From Betaproteobacteria bacterium (GTDB taxonomy: Bacteria > Pseudomonadota > Gammaproteobacteria > Burkholderiales > Rhodocyclaceae): a DNA stretch of 64,000 nt. This document shows, piece after piece, positions 1-7,241 of this stretch (positions within the stretch are counted from its first letter, which is position 1; every line of letters begins with the position of its first letter). The DNA is taken from the NCBI GenBank assembly GCA_020621405.1, contig JAHRYN010000001.1, forward strand, positions 883,883-947,882, written 5' to 3'. Made by a program: the position numbers and the translations under genes. A model generated the notes under the pieces. The model ran no database searches. It had not been told where the DNA came from and was given only the letters and a program-made list of their open reading frames with translations.

Positions 1-1139
1 ACGATTCCAGACAGCCGCGACACAACGCGATCACCGCGCATCACCTGGTAGGTCAGGATGTTGACACCCTTGTCGGCGCGCACGTGCCAGCCAGCGCGCA
101 GAAGCTGGCGCTGGATCGGCTTGCCAATATCGGTGTCGCCGGACACGTCAGTCTGATCACCATCGGATGCCCCGGGGAACTGACGGGCGAACTCCCGGAA
201 GATGCGCGGGGACACGAGCAGCATCCCTTCAGCGACGAAATGTATAAATGCACCCGACTGGTTGGCTCGGATGCTGCGGTCGGCTAACCCCTGTCGCAGC
301 CACTTCATGAATCGGCCAGCCAATCCCTGCGTTGGTGCCACACCTGATTCCGCTTCTAGAGACTGCTCGCTCAATTGGTCAGGCGCGTCCTCGACAGACT
401 CAAGAAACTCCGCTTCCGCGGTCGGTACCGCCGGATGGACCGGAATCGCCGGCTCCGGTGGCTGCCCCTCGTCCGAGTGTTTCGCCGCTGGCGGTTGAGC
501 GCTCCCCCCATGCGAAAGCGGCTCGAAGGTTGGCGATTGCCCGGCCGCCCGCCGCACCAGTTCGCCAATCGCTCCGGACGGTGCCGATTCGTCCCCCGAC
601 AGGAATGCCACAAGCTCGCGCATGAGCGCGGGGTCCTCACCCAGCCATTCCCGGACCGGCGCCGGGACAGCGCGCCCAAATATGTGCATGGCATTCACGG
701 CAAGAACTTCTGATGCGTTGCCGCGAATGCCGTTCAGCACCGCAGCGACCAGCACCGCGTAGCTCCACCGGTGTGCGTGTGCTCCGATCACTTCAGGCGC
801 CGCGCCGCGCGGCAGGATCTGACCCCGCCGGTAGTCGAGTGCGCGACTGCCCAGCTCAAGGCCGCGTATGAAAAGACCACCCGGTCGCGAATGGAGGTCC
901 GAATCCAGCGCGGGCCGCAATTGCACGACATCCGCATAGCCTTCGATGACCGGGCTTACGGCGCGCTCGAACACTTCCTTGGGGAAACCCAGCTTGATGC
1001 GCAGCAGATCGACAAGCGCCCTTGTGCCCGTTCGCTCGATCAGTACGGGAAAACCAATGCCCTGAACGTTGGTTCCGGATGGAGGCGCGCATCCGGGTTC
1101 GGCGCCGACACGGTGCTCGATCATCGCTGCAATCTTCAT
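1..1139 (-). CDS. MobH/TraI_2-type conjugative relaxase-like protein, partial (runs off left edge)
   Basis: The minus strand is open from an ATG at 1139 to the window edge (379 codons, no stop). The middle contains PGGLFIRGLELG and APEVIGAHAHRWSYAVLVAA, as in TraI_2 N-terminal domains. The distal part contains FMKWLRQGLADRSI, GAFIHFVAEGMLLVSPRIF and GVNILTYQVMRGDR, as in the TraI_2 C-terminal domain of MobH relaxases of integrative elements. These proteins nick oriT and start conjugation. The usual HD motif (LLHDxGK) is absent: the equivalent place reads VLNGIRG, and the spacing to the next conserved block looks short, so an internal deletion or divergent subtype is likely. A GGCGG lies just before the ATG. 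The gene is divergent from the transglycosylase/pilin pair. Family call fairly sure; activity doubtful. Confidence 0.72.
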   Translation of the reverse strand, partial: MKIAAMIEHRVGAEPGCAPPSGTNVQGIGFPVLIERTGTRALVDLLRIKLGFPKEVFERAVSPVIEGYADVVQLRPALDSDLHSRPGGLFIRGLELGSRALDYRRGQILPRGAAPEVIGAHAHRWSYAVLVAAVLNGIRGNASEVLAVNAMHIFGRAVPAPVREWLGEDPALMRELVAFLSGDESAPSGAIGELVRRAAGQSPTFEPLSHGGSAQPPAAKHSDEGQPPEPAIPVHPAVPTAEAEFLESVEDAPDQLSEQSLEAESGVAPTQGLAGRFMKWLRQGLADRSIRANQSGAFIHFVAEGMLLVSPRIFREFARQFPGASDGDQTDVSGDTDIGKPIQRQLLRAGWHVRADKGVNILTYQVMRGDRVVSRLSGI

Positions 1140-1180
1140 CCGCCGAATATTGCCGCCCTCAAACAGGCGCTTCGGTGGAA

Positions 1181-1327
1181 TCGTGGCCTCAACGAAGCTC
1201 CGATTCGGCCTTGACGTTCATCGCGTTCGTGCTCTCGCGGGTGAAGACCATTGCGTGCACCCTGCGTTTCGCACGAAGTTCTGATCGATTGCGTGCCGAT
1301 TCGTGGCCTCATCAAGGCTCCGATTCG
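1181..1327. repeat. Imperfect 27-bp direct repeat pair, 120 bp apart, in the relaxase/transglycosylase divergent region
   Basis: The unit beginning TCGTGGCCTC and ending CTCCGATTCG occurs at 1181-1207 and 1301-1327 and matches at 24 of 27 positions. It lies between the divergent relaxase and transglycosylase genes. It could be a regulator-binding repeat, part of an oriT, or a small duplication. The 1140-1419 gap holds nothing else I can name. Confidence 0.6.
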
Positions 1328-1419
1328 AGCGAACGCAGGGCTTCTCCCTGATTACGATCCATCTCGAACAATGCGCGTGATCGCATTAATGCGCGCCGAG
1401 ATGAAATCGGGAGAACTGC

Positions 1420-1878
1420 ATGCCAGGACAGCGGAACAAAACGGCGTCGATGCGATTGGGCTTCGCCCTCGCACTGTGCGCGGCGCTTCCTGCACAGGCC
1501 TGCTGGGAAGATGCGGCAAGCCGCTATCAGCTCAGCAGCGCCCTGCTTTACGCAATCGCTCGTACCGAATCCGGCCTGAATCCGCAAGCCATCGGCCGCA
1601 ACACCAATGGCTCGCGCGACATCGGTCTCATGCAGATCAATTCCGCATGGCTACCGACACTGGCCTCCCATGGCATCGGCGAACGCGACCTCTACGAGCC
1701 CTGTACCAACATACATGTCGGCGCGTGGATTCTGGCGGGCAACGTCTCGCGCCTCGGCTACACCTGGGAAGCCGTCGGTGCGTACAACGCCGCGAGCCCC
1801 GCCCTGCGCCGCAACTACGTCGAAAAGGTGCGTCGCTACCTCACCGTCGCCCCTCCCGCCGGGCCACTGGCCCGTTAG
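1420..1878 (+). CDS. Lytic transglycosylase (VirB1/IagB-like) of a conjugation module
   Basis: A 152-aa protein with a signal-like N-terminus and a compact SLT (lysozyme-like) fold. The catalytic glutamate is in ARTESGLNP, followed by GLMQINS and AYNAAS, the usual motifs of this family. Such enzymes cut peptidoglycan locally so that a secretion or conjugation apparatus can cross the wall. The start at 1420 has GGGAGA a few bases upstream; M11 is an alternative. It is followed 80 bp later by a pilin gene and is divergent from a relaxase-like gene, so a role in conjugation fits. The rest of the mating-pair genes are missing from this place. Confidence 0.85.
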   Translation: MPGQRNKTASMRLGFALALCAALPAQACWEDAASRYQLSSALLYAIARTESGLNPQAIGRNTNGSRDIGLMQINSAWLPTLASHGIGERDLYEPCTNIHVGAWILAGNVSRLGYTWEAVGAYNAASPALRRNYVEKVRRYLTVAPPAGPLAR

Positions 1879-1958
1879 AGCGGGACGCCGATGCCCCCAA
1901 CTCCTGTCCCGCGCAGTCCCATCGCATCTCTTCCTCTCAATCACTGGAGATCCACGCC

Positions 1959-2258
1959 ATGAGCAAGTCCCGCAGTCACGCAGTCCTTGGCACCACCCTC
2001 GCGTTCGTCCTGACACTCGCCGCCGGTTCCGCCCTCGCCGGCACCACCGGCACCGAGTTCCAGACGATGTACACCACGCTTCTCAACTGGGCGACCGGTT
2101 TTCTCGGGAAATCGATCGCGATCGCCGCGTTCATCCTGGGCGCCGGCATCGGCATCGCCCGCTCCTCGCCGATTCCGGCGCTGGCCGGCGTCGTGTTCGC
2201 CCTCTTCATGGTGTACGTGCCGACGATCATCGACAGCATCATGACGGCTGTCATCTGA
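1959..2258 (+). CDS. TraA-like conjugative pilin precursor
   Basis: A 99-aa protein with an N-terminal signal segment ending near SALAG, then GTTGTEFQTMYTTLLNW, a hydrophobic stretch, and a second hydrophobic segment ending VPTIIDSIMTAVI. Size, layout and the GTxGTEF-like start of the mature part resemble TraA pilins of F-type (MPF_F) mating systems such as those in SXT/R391-type elements. The ATG at 1959 is preceded by CTGGAGA. In related clusters traL, traE, traK and traB would follow, but here the sequence switches within about 20 bp to a convergent, truncated HORMA gene. Pilin family likely; subtype is inference. Confidence 0.72.
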   Translation: MSKSRSHAVLGTTLAFVLTLAAGSALAGTTGTEFQTMYTTLLNWATGFLGKSIAIAAFILGAGIGIARSSPIPALAGVVFALFMVYVPTIIDSIMTAVI

Positions 2259-2274
2259 TCGCGACGCGACGATG

Positions 2275-2459
2275 AGGGTTCCGAAGTACCCCGCCTTCAT
2301 CAGTTCGACGGCCTCGCTCTCGTAGTCGACGATGTCGCTGTCGCTGGGATAGCCGTAGAAGCGCTGCATGCGCTTTAGGTCAGCGGAGATCTTTGCCGCC
2401 ATGTGCCGCGCGTGCGTGACGGTGAAGGTTGTGGATTCGGTGATGGTGTAGCTGGACAT
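2275..2459 (-). pseudogene. Truncated bacterial HORMA-domain gene (CBASS accessory), 3' part lost
   Basis: The reading frame starts at ATG 2459 with SD GGAGAGGA and gives MSSYTITESTTFTVTHAR, then a segment with KISADLKRMQRFYGYPSD and ELMKAGYFGT, typical of the bacterial HORMA-1 family of type III CBASS. Similarity ends near 2277, about 60 codons in; the frame then runs as junk antisense to the pilin gene until a stop at 1941. Full proteins are about 160-170 aa, so most of the HORMA fold including the safety belt is missing. The gene follows the CD-NTase by 10 bp in one operon. In intact systems a TRIP13-like ATPase and an effector follow; none is here. Confidence 0.8.
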
Positions 2460-2469
2460 GGTTCCTCTC

Positions 2470-3435
2470 CTATCCCTGGAATGCCGAACCGAAAATCTTC
2501 TGCCAGTAGTAGACGGTTTCCTGCTTGGTCGGCGCCGAGAGCGCCGAGTCGATGGCGTCTCCGGCGTCGATCGCTGCCTCATATATCGCGGAGGCGTTCG
2601 CTTCCGTGTAGAGCAAGCTGACGTTGTTCGCGGCGTTCACCGGGTCGATGATCTGCACGCGCTGGCTGAAGGTGCCGATCGACGAAGCTGGGTAGTTGTC
2701 GGTAAAGAACACCTTCTCCCGGAGGTCGGTGCGGGCGAGATAGGTGAAGAAGTGCTGCAGCGCCTCCGGGTAGTCGGAAAAGGACAAACCATCGCCGGCA
2801 AGCTTCGCAAGAAGCAGCTCGATCATGAACGACTTGAACCTGAATTTGTCATCAGCTGATTTCATGCGCGCTGCCCAGAATTTCACGAGCCGGACCACCT
2901 GCGAAAAGTGGTCGGGCTGCGCGCGCTTACGCTTGCTGATGAACTCAAGGTGTAGCGGGATGTTGGTCTTGAGGAAAGACCCATCGTCCTGGCTGATGAG
3001 GTTCCCGTACCAGTCGGGATCGCCGTCATAGAGAATCGGCACAACGTCTACATCTAGCCCAGTACCCTTGAACGACACCGTCACGCTGTAGGTCTGTGGC
3101 TTCACTTGGTCCGCCGAGAAGTTCGGGAACGCCTTGCGCAACCGCTCCGCCAGGTAATCCAGGAGCGCAGACACATCGTGCGGCGCATCGGCACCGCTGA
3201 TGTAGCAAGCCACGTCGATGTCGTTCAGGGAACGCAGCGCCGTGCCCTTGGCGAGGCTTCCGGCAAGCAGCATCTTCTTCAGCGTGAAGTCCGGGTGCTC
3301 GCCCAGGTAGGTTTCCAGCCGGTCGCGCAGGCGCTTGGCTTGGGCACGAAATTCGTCCGCTTTGTCCTTGGGCAGATTGACCCTGTCCCGGGCGAAACGC
3401 GCAATCTCGGTATGACTAACATGCTCTCGGCTCAT
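2470..3435 (-). CDS. CBASS CD-NTase (cGAS/DncV-like nucleotidyltransferase, CdnC/CdnD-like)
   Basis: A 321-aa protein that should make a cyclic oligonucleotide alarm signal on phage infection. The nucleotidyltransferase core is visible: GSLAKGT at residues 59-65, the first two metal-binding aspartates in NDIDV (D72, D74), and a third in LDVDVVP (D130). A helical C-terminal half follows, with LVKFWAARMK and FMIELLL. ATG 3435 is chosen over 3456 because AGGAAGG sits about 6 bp before it, while 3456 falls inside a candidate operator. The next gene is a HORMA remnant, and capH/capP-like genes are divergent, as in type III CBASS. All catalytic residues appear present, but its HORMA activator and effector are not. 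The exact CD-NTase clade is not decided here. Confidence 0.87.
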   Translation of the reverse strand: MSREHVSHTEIARFARDRVNLPKDKADEFRAQAKRLRDRLETYLGEHPDFTLKKMLLAGSLAKGTALRSLNDIDVACYISGADAPHDVSALLDYLAERLRKAFPNFSADQVKPQTYSVTVSFKGTGLDVDVVPILYDGDPDWYGNLISQDDGSFLKTNIPLHLEFISKRKRAQPDHFSQVVRLVKFWAARMKSADDKFRFKSFMIELLLAKLAGDGLSFSDYPEALQHFFTYLARTDLREKVFFTDNYPASSIGTFSQRVQIIDPVNAANNVSLLYTEANASAIYEAAIDAGDAIDSALSAPTKQETVYYWQKIFGSAFQG

Positions 3436-3454
3436 TGTTTTCCTTCCTGGTAGC

Positions 3455-3535
3455 ATGTCGAACTAGACATATCATCAATGCCTAGTTTATACTTTACAGT
3501 AAATGTAGTCAACTTTTTTATGGCGAACTAGACAT
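3455..3535. promoter_or_regulatory. Candidate CapH operators between the divergent CD-NTase and capH genes
   Basis: ATGTCGAACTAGACAT lies at 3455-3470 and ATGGCGAACTAGACAT at 3520-3535; each is an ATGtC-N6-GACAT inverted repeat sharing the core GAACTAGACAT. A third, inverted half-like copy (ATGCCTAGTTT) lies at 3478-3488. One copy abuts the CD-NTase start and the other overlaps the ATG of the regulator, as expected for a repressor that shuts both promoters. The region is AT-rich relative to its neighbours. Confidence 0.68.
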
Positions 3536-3872
3536 GACCGAAGAACGCACCCCCTCCGAACTCTTCCAAGAGCGACTGAAAGCTGCCCGAGAGTTGCGTA
3601 AGTGGAGCCAAGGTGAACTGGCCGGGAAAGCGACCATGCCACCCAGTTCAATCGCACATTTCGAATCCGGATCGCGCAAGCCATCGTTCGACACGCTCAG
3701 GCGTCTCGCGAACGCACTTGAAGTGACGACGGACTATCTGCTAGGCAGGGTCGACGACCCCACACTGGCACAAGCCGCTGACCCGCTCTTCCGCGATGTC
3801 AGCAAATTGACCGGCAATGATCGCCAGCTAGCCAAGGACTTCTTGAAGATGCTCTCCGAGCGAAACAAGTAA
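3534..3872 (+). CDS. XRE-family HTH repressor, CapH-like CBASS regulator
   Basis: A 112-aa protein with an N-terminal XRE helix-turn-helix at about residues 10-66 (RELRKWSQGELAGKA, PPSSIAHFESGSRKP, LRRLANALEVTTDYLLGR). A short helical C-terminal part follows (KLTGNDRQLAKDFLKML), suitable for dimerisation. It is divergent from the CD-NTase gene and followed 12 bp later by a metallopeptidase, the arrangement known for CapH-CapP control of CBASS, where CapP cuts CapH after DNA damage and derepresses the operon. No clear SD precedes ATG 3534, which overlaps a candidate operator, so autoregulation or leaderless translation is possible. Confidence 0.83.
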   Translation: MTEERTPSELFQERLKAARELRKWSQGELAGKATMPPSSIAHFESGSRKPSFDTLRRLANALEVTTDYLLGRVDDPTLAQAADPLFRDVSKLTGNDRQLAKDFLKMLSERNK

Positions 3873-3884
3873 GGGAAATGATCG

Positions 3885-4772
3885 ATGACGAGCCGGCTTC
3901 TGCGCCTCAACCTCGCGAAACAGCGCGGCGAGGCCGTCCTTGTCGAAGAGAAGATCGCAGACCTGCCGGTCGACCCTTTCGCGATTGCCCAAAAACACGA
4001 CATCGTGGTGCAGGCGAAGCCAGATACCGAGTCCGGTGTGTCCGGGATGCTACTGCGGCACGGGAATGCCTTCGGCATCCTCTACGCGGCAGACATTCCT
4101 AACGAGGGATTTCATCGGTTCAGCGTGGCCCACGAGTTGGGCCACTATTTTCTCGAAGGTCACATTGATCACGTGCTGCCGACCGACGGCAGTCATGCAT
4201 CGTACGCAGGCTTTTCATCCGGCGATCCTTACGAACAGGAAGCGGACAATTTCGCGGTCGGCCTCTTGATGCCGACGAAGCCTTTTAGGAACCTCATGGG
4301 CCTGGCGCGCCTCGGCCTCGCCGATATCGAGTACGCACGCGAGGCATGCAAGACATCGCTGACATCCACCGCGATCCGCTACGCGGAGCTGACTGACGAC
4401 GCTATTGCGGTCATCCTGAGCACGGGTGGCGTAATCGATTACTGCATCCTATCTGAGGCCATGAAATCGCTGCCAGACCTGACCTGGCTGAAGCGCGGTT
4501 CACCCGTGCCAAGAAACACGGTGACCTCGCGGTTCAACGCCGACGGTAGCAGAGTGTATCGAGCAGAGCGCGACGAGGAAGAGATTGATGTTCTGGACTG
4601 GCTCGGTGGCAAGCGTTCATGCATCGTCAAGGAAGAAGTGATCGGGCTTGGCCGCTATGGAAAGACGCTCACGGTGCTGTCATCGCGCAAGATCGGCCAG
4701 GAGACCTATGCCGAAGAAGGTGACGACGAAGACGATCTCGTTGAACAGTGGACGCCGAGGTTCAAGAAGTAA
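3885..4772 (+). CDS. ImmA/IrrE-family zinc metallopeptidase, CapP-like
   Basis: A 295-aa protein with the HExxH zinc motif HELGH (in FSVAHELGHYFLEGH) and a downstream EQEADNFAVGLLMP that supplies the third ligand glutamate, as in ImmA/IrrE peptidases. The C-terminal half (from about residue 150) is a sensor-like region of unclear fold with an acidic end. It is co-transcribed with the HTH gene before it (12-bp gap, SD AAGGG). Together they match the CapH-CapP pair that activates CBASS on DNA damage. Both regulators look intact although the operon they would control is broken. The Tn3-family transposon begins 44 bp after its stop. Confidence 0.85.
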   Translation: MTSRLLRLNLAKQRGEAVLVEEKIADLPVDPFAIAQKHDIVVQAKPDTESGVSGMLLRHGNAFGILYAADIPNEGFHRFSVAHELGHYFLEGHIDHVLPTDGSHASYAGFSSGDPYEQEADNFAVGLLMPTKPFRNLMGLARLGLADIEYAREACKTSLTSTAIRYAELTDDAIAVILSTGGVIDYCILSEAMKSLPDLTWLKRGSPVPRNTVTSRFNADGSRVYRAERDEEEIDVLDWLGGKRSCIVKEEVIGLGRYGKTLTVLSSRKIGQETYAEEGDDEDDLVEQWTPRFKK

Positions 4773-4811
4773 ATAGCACGCGCACTGAGCCGCAACTACA
4801 CGGCTTCCTTT

Positions 4812-4816
4812 TAGTT
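4812..4816. repeat. Target-site duplication, left copy (TAGTT)
   Basis: TAGTT directly precedes the left inverted repeat and is repeated exactly at 9817-9821 after the right inverted repeat. A 5-bp duplication is the Tn3-family norm and proves that the two ends belong to one insertion. Confidence 0.93.
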
Positions 4817-4854
4817 GGGGTCGCCTCAGAAAACGGATCACAAAGTACGTTAAG
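4817..4854 (+). repeat. Left terminal inverted repeat of the Tn3-family element
   Basis: Thirty-eight bases, GGGGTCGCCT... to ...ACGTTAAG. They pair with 9779-9816 except at positions 8, 23, 24 and 34. The GGGG outer end and the ACGxTAAG inner end are typical of the Tn21 branch. Confidence 0.94.
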
Positions 4855-4894
4855 GCGCGAGCATCTGCATTGAGGCGGTTGCAATCGTGATACC

Positions 4895-4909
4895 ATACCC
4901 CCCTATACT
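4895..4909. promoter_or_regulatory. Candidate RcnR/CsoR-type operator
   Basis: ATACCCCCCTATACT, a C-tract flanked by AT-rich arms, lies 13 bp before the start codon of the repressor gene. CsoR/RcnR-family proteins bind such G/C-tract sites near their own promoters. Inference from position and composition. Confidence 0.5.
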
Positions 4910-4922
4910 AAATGAGTTGCCC

Positions 4923-5201
4923 ATGGGTCACACCGTCCGCGAGAAAACGAAATTGTTAGGCCGCGTGCGCCGCATTCGCGGCCAGGTGGAAGCTTTGGAG
5001 CGGGCGATCGAAACAGGCTTGGGTTGCTCCGAGGTCCTTCACCAGATCGCCGCGGCACGCGGCGCGATGAACGGCCTGATGACGGAAGTGATCGTCGATC
5101 ACATCCAGATGCACGTCGCCGACCCGGGTATCACCAGCGACGCCGAGCGGACCAAAGGGGCCGATGAGCTGATCGACGTCATCCGTTCCTATCTCAAGTA
5201 A
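4923..5201 (+). CDS. RcnR/CsoR-family metal-sensing repressor, predicted Ni/Co sensor
   Basis: A 92-aa all-helical DUF156 protein. Starting at ATG 4923 (GHTVREKTKLLGRVRRIRG) puts His3, Cys35, His60 and His64 at the exact positions of the nickel/cobalt ligands of RcnR; a GTG at 4887 would add 12 residues before His3 and overlap the operator-like sequence. Members of this family repress an adjacent metal exporter and release DNA on metal binding. The ATPase gene follows 16 bp later, so the two form a sensor-exporter operon. The HCHH signature favours Ni/Co, but this needs the exporter's substrate to be known. Confidence 0.85.
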   Translation: MGHTVREKTKLLGRVRRIRGQVEALERAIETGLGCSEVLHQIAAARGAMNGLMTEVIVDHIQMHVADPGITSDAERTKGADELIDVIRSYLK

Positions 5202-5217
5202 CCCAAGGATTCATCCC

Positions 5218-7224
5218 ATGACCTTGCCACAAGATCGCGCTGTTTTACCTGACCTGGCGGACCAGGTGTCGAGCCGCACCATTGCTCCCGTCGCGCACGA
5301 CCATTCACACGATCACGATCACGGCGGCGACGACGACGATCACCATGACCATGCCTTTGAATGGCAGGAAATGGCTCGCATCGCGCTCGTCGCCTTGGCT
5401 GCTGCGGCGGTGTGGTTTCGGATGTGGGAGCCGCTCACGGTGATCAGCGTTATTGGTGTCGCCGGCCTTTTAATCGGCGGCTGGCCGATCTTCAAGGAAG
5501 GCTTTGAGAATCTGATCGCCAAACGCATGACGATGGAGCTGTCGATGTCCATCGCGATCATCGCGGCGGCAGTCATCTCAGAATTCTTTACTGCACTGGT
5601 CATTACGCTGTTCGTTCTGGTGGCCGAGGTGCTTGAAGGCATGACCGTGTCCCGTGGCCGTCGCGCGATCCGCGATCTACTGGATTTCCTGCCGCGTGCG
5701 GTGTCCGTCCGCCGCGCGGGCAGCGTGTCGGAGGTGGATGTCGATACGCTGGCCGTAGGCGATGCCGTCCTGGTGAATCCGGGTGGCCGCATTCCCGTGG
5801 ACGGCGTGGTGATCGCCGGACACTCCTTCGTCGATCAGGCGCGCATCACCGGCGAGTCGATGCCGTTGGAGAAGACAACCGGTGCCGCCGTGTTTGCCGG
5901 GTCGATCAACCAGTCTGGCGCGCTGGAGATCCGCACCGAACGCATCGGTCGCGATACCAGCTACGGCAAGATCATCGAGGCGGTCGAACAGGCCGAACGC
6001 TCGCGCGCTCCGGTGCAGCGCCTGGCTGACCGCATGGCCGGATACCTGGTCTACTTCGCGCTGGCCGCCGCCGTGTTGACCTACCTGTTGACGCGGGATA
6101 TCCGGGCCACGATTTCGGTGATCATCGTCACCGGCGCATGCGGGATCGCAGCGGGCACGCCGCTTGCAATCCTTGGCGGGATCGGTCGCGCCGCCCGCGG
6201 CGGCGCCATCATCAAGGGCGGCCTTTTTCTCGAACAACTCGGCCAGATCAACACCGTCGTTTTGGACAAGACCGGCACGCTCACCTTCGGCGAGCCCGAG
6301 GTGCGCAGCCTCATCCCCATTGCAGGCGTTGATACGACCGCGCTTCTCGACGCCGCTGCGTCTGCCGAGCTGCGCTCGGAGCACCCCTTGGGCAAAACGA
6401 TTGTTGCCTACGCAAAGGCGCAGGAACGCTCACCAACGGAGCCCGAACGGTTCGGTTACACGCCTGGCCACGGCATTGATGCCACGGTCAATGGCGAGCT
6501 TGTCCTGGTGGGCAACCAGGCGCTCATGCAGTCCCACGGCATTGCATTGCCGAGCGATCTGGTGGCCGTCCATCCGGAAGCTTCCGAGGTGTTCGTGGCG
6601 CGAGGCGGCACTCTGTTGGGAGCTATCGTCATTGCCGACGGTGTCCGCCCAGAGGCCCGCCAAGCCATCGCAGCAATTCACGCGATGGGGATCAAAACCA
6701 TTCTCCTGACCGGCGACGCGCAGCCCGTTGCGGATTCGGTTGCCAGACAATTGGGAATTCCCGAAGTCGCGGCCAGCTTGTTGCCCGAAGACAAGCGCGA
6801 GCGCGTCAAGCAACTCGTCGCCAGTGGCCGCAAGGTGGCGATGGTCGGGGACGGCGTCAACGATGCGCCGGCACTGATCGAGGCGGACGTGGGTGTCGCC
6901 ATGGGTTCGGGCACCGATGTCGCCCGCGAGAGCGCTGATATCGTCCTGCTCGGCAATGACCTGCTGAAGTTCGCCGAAACACTGGCTCTGGCCCGGCGCA
7001 CGCGCCGCATCATCTGGGCCAACTTCGCGGGCACGATTGGAGTGGATCTTGTCGGCATTGGTCTGGCCGCGTTCGGCCTGCTCAATCCCCTGATGGCCGC
7101 CTTCATTCACGTCGCGTCGGAACTGGCCTTCATCCTCAATTCGGCACGGCTGTTGCCGAGTCGTCGCGATGCTGGGGCTGCCAGCGATCTGCCCATTCCG
7201 GTCCTGATAGCGCCGCCAAAATAA
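5218..7224 (+). CDS. P1B-type heavy-metal efflux ATPase with His-rich N-terminus and divergent metal-site motif
   Basis: A 668-aa membrane ATPase. The N-terminus is His/Asp-rich (HDHSHDHDH, then DDDDHHDH) and has no HMA domain. The actuator TGES, the phosphorylation site DKTGT (D350) and the hinge GDGVNDAP (residues 544-551) are all present. The membrane metal site is odd: where most family members have CPC before the TP pair, this one reads GAC (C308) in TGACGIAAGTP. It is likely to pump a soft or divalent metal outwards, with expression controlled by the RcnR-type gene before it. Ni or Co is suggested by that sensor; Zn/Cd cannot be excluded. Confidence 0.9.
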   Translation: MTLPQDRAVLPDLADQVSSRTIAPVAHDHSHDHDHGGDDDDHHDHAFEWQEMARIALVALAAAAVWFRMWEPLTVISVIGVAGLLIGGWPIFKEGFENLIAKRMTMELSMSIAIIAAAVISEFFTALVITLFVLVAEVLEGMTVSRGRRAIRDLLDFLPRAVSVRRAGSVSEVDVDTLAVGDAVLVNPGGRIPVDGVVIAGHSFVDQARITGESMPLEKTTGAAVFAGSINQSGALEIRTERIGRDTSYGKIIEAVEQAERSRAPVQRLADRMAGYLVYFALAAAVLTYLLTRDIRATISVIIVTGACGIAAGTPLAILGGIGRAARGGAIIKGGLFLEQLGQINTVVLDKTGTLTFGEPEVRSLIPIAGVDTTALLDAAASAELRSEHPLGKTIVAYAKAQERSPTEPERFGYTPGHGIDATVNGELVLVGNQALMQSHGIALPSDLVAVHPEASEVFVARGGTLLGAIVIADGVRPEARQAIAAIHAMGIKTILLTGDAQPVADSVARQLGIPEVAASLLPEDKRERVKQLVASGRKVAMVGDGVNDAPALIEADVGVAMGSGTDVARESADIVLLGNDLLKFAETLALARRTRRIIWANFAGTIGVDLVGIGLAAFGLLNPLMAAFIHVASELAFILNSARLLPSRRDAGAASDLPIPVLIAPPK

Positions 7225-7241
7225 TCCGCGCGGATTGGGTA

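Noticed and set aside
1251..1958. Long plus-strand frame that includes the pilin at its end
   Set aside because: The part before 1959 is out of frame with the clear transglycosylase gene; a strong SD and signal peptide place the pilin start at 1959.
1941..2274. The HORMA reading frame continues open to 1941
   Set aside because: This part is exactly antisense to the pilin gene and has Arg/Asp/His-rich composition with no HORMA similarity, so it is read-through after truncation.
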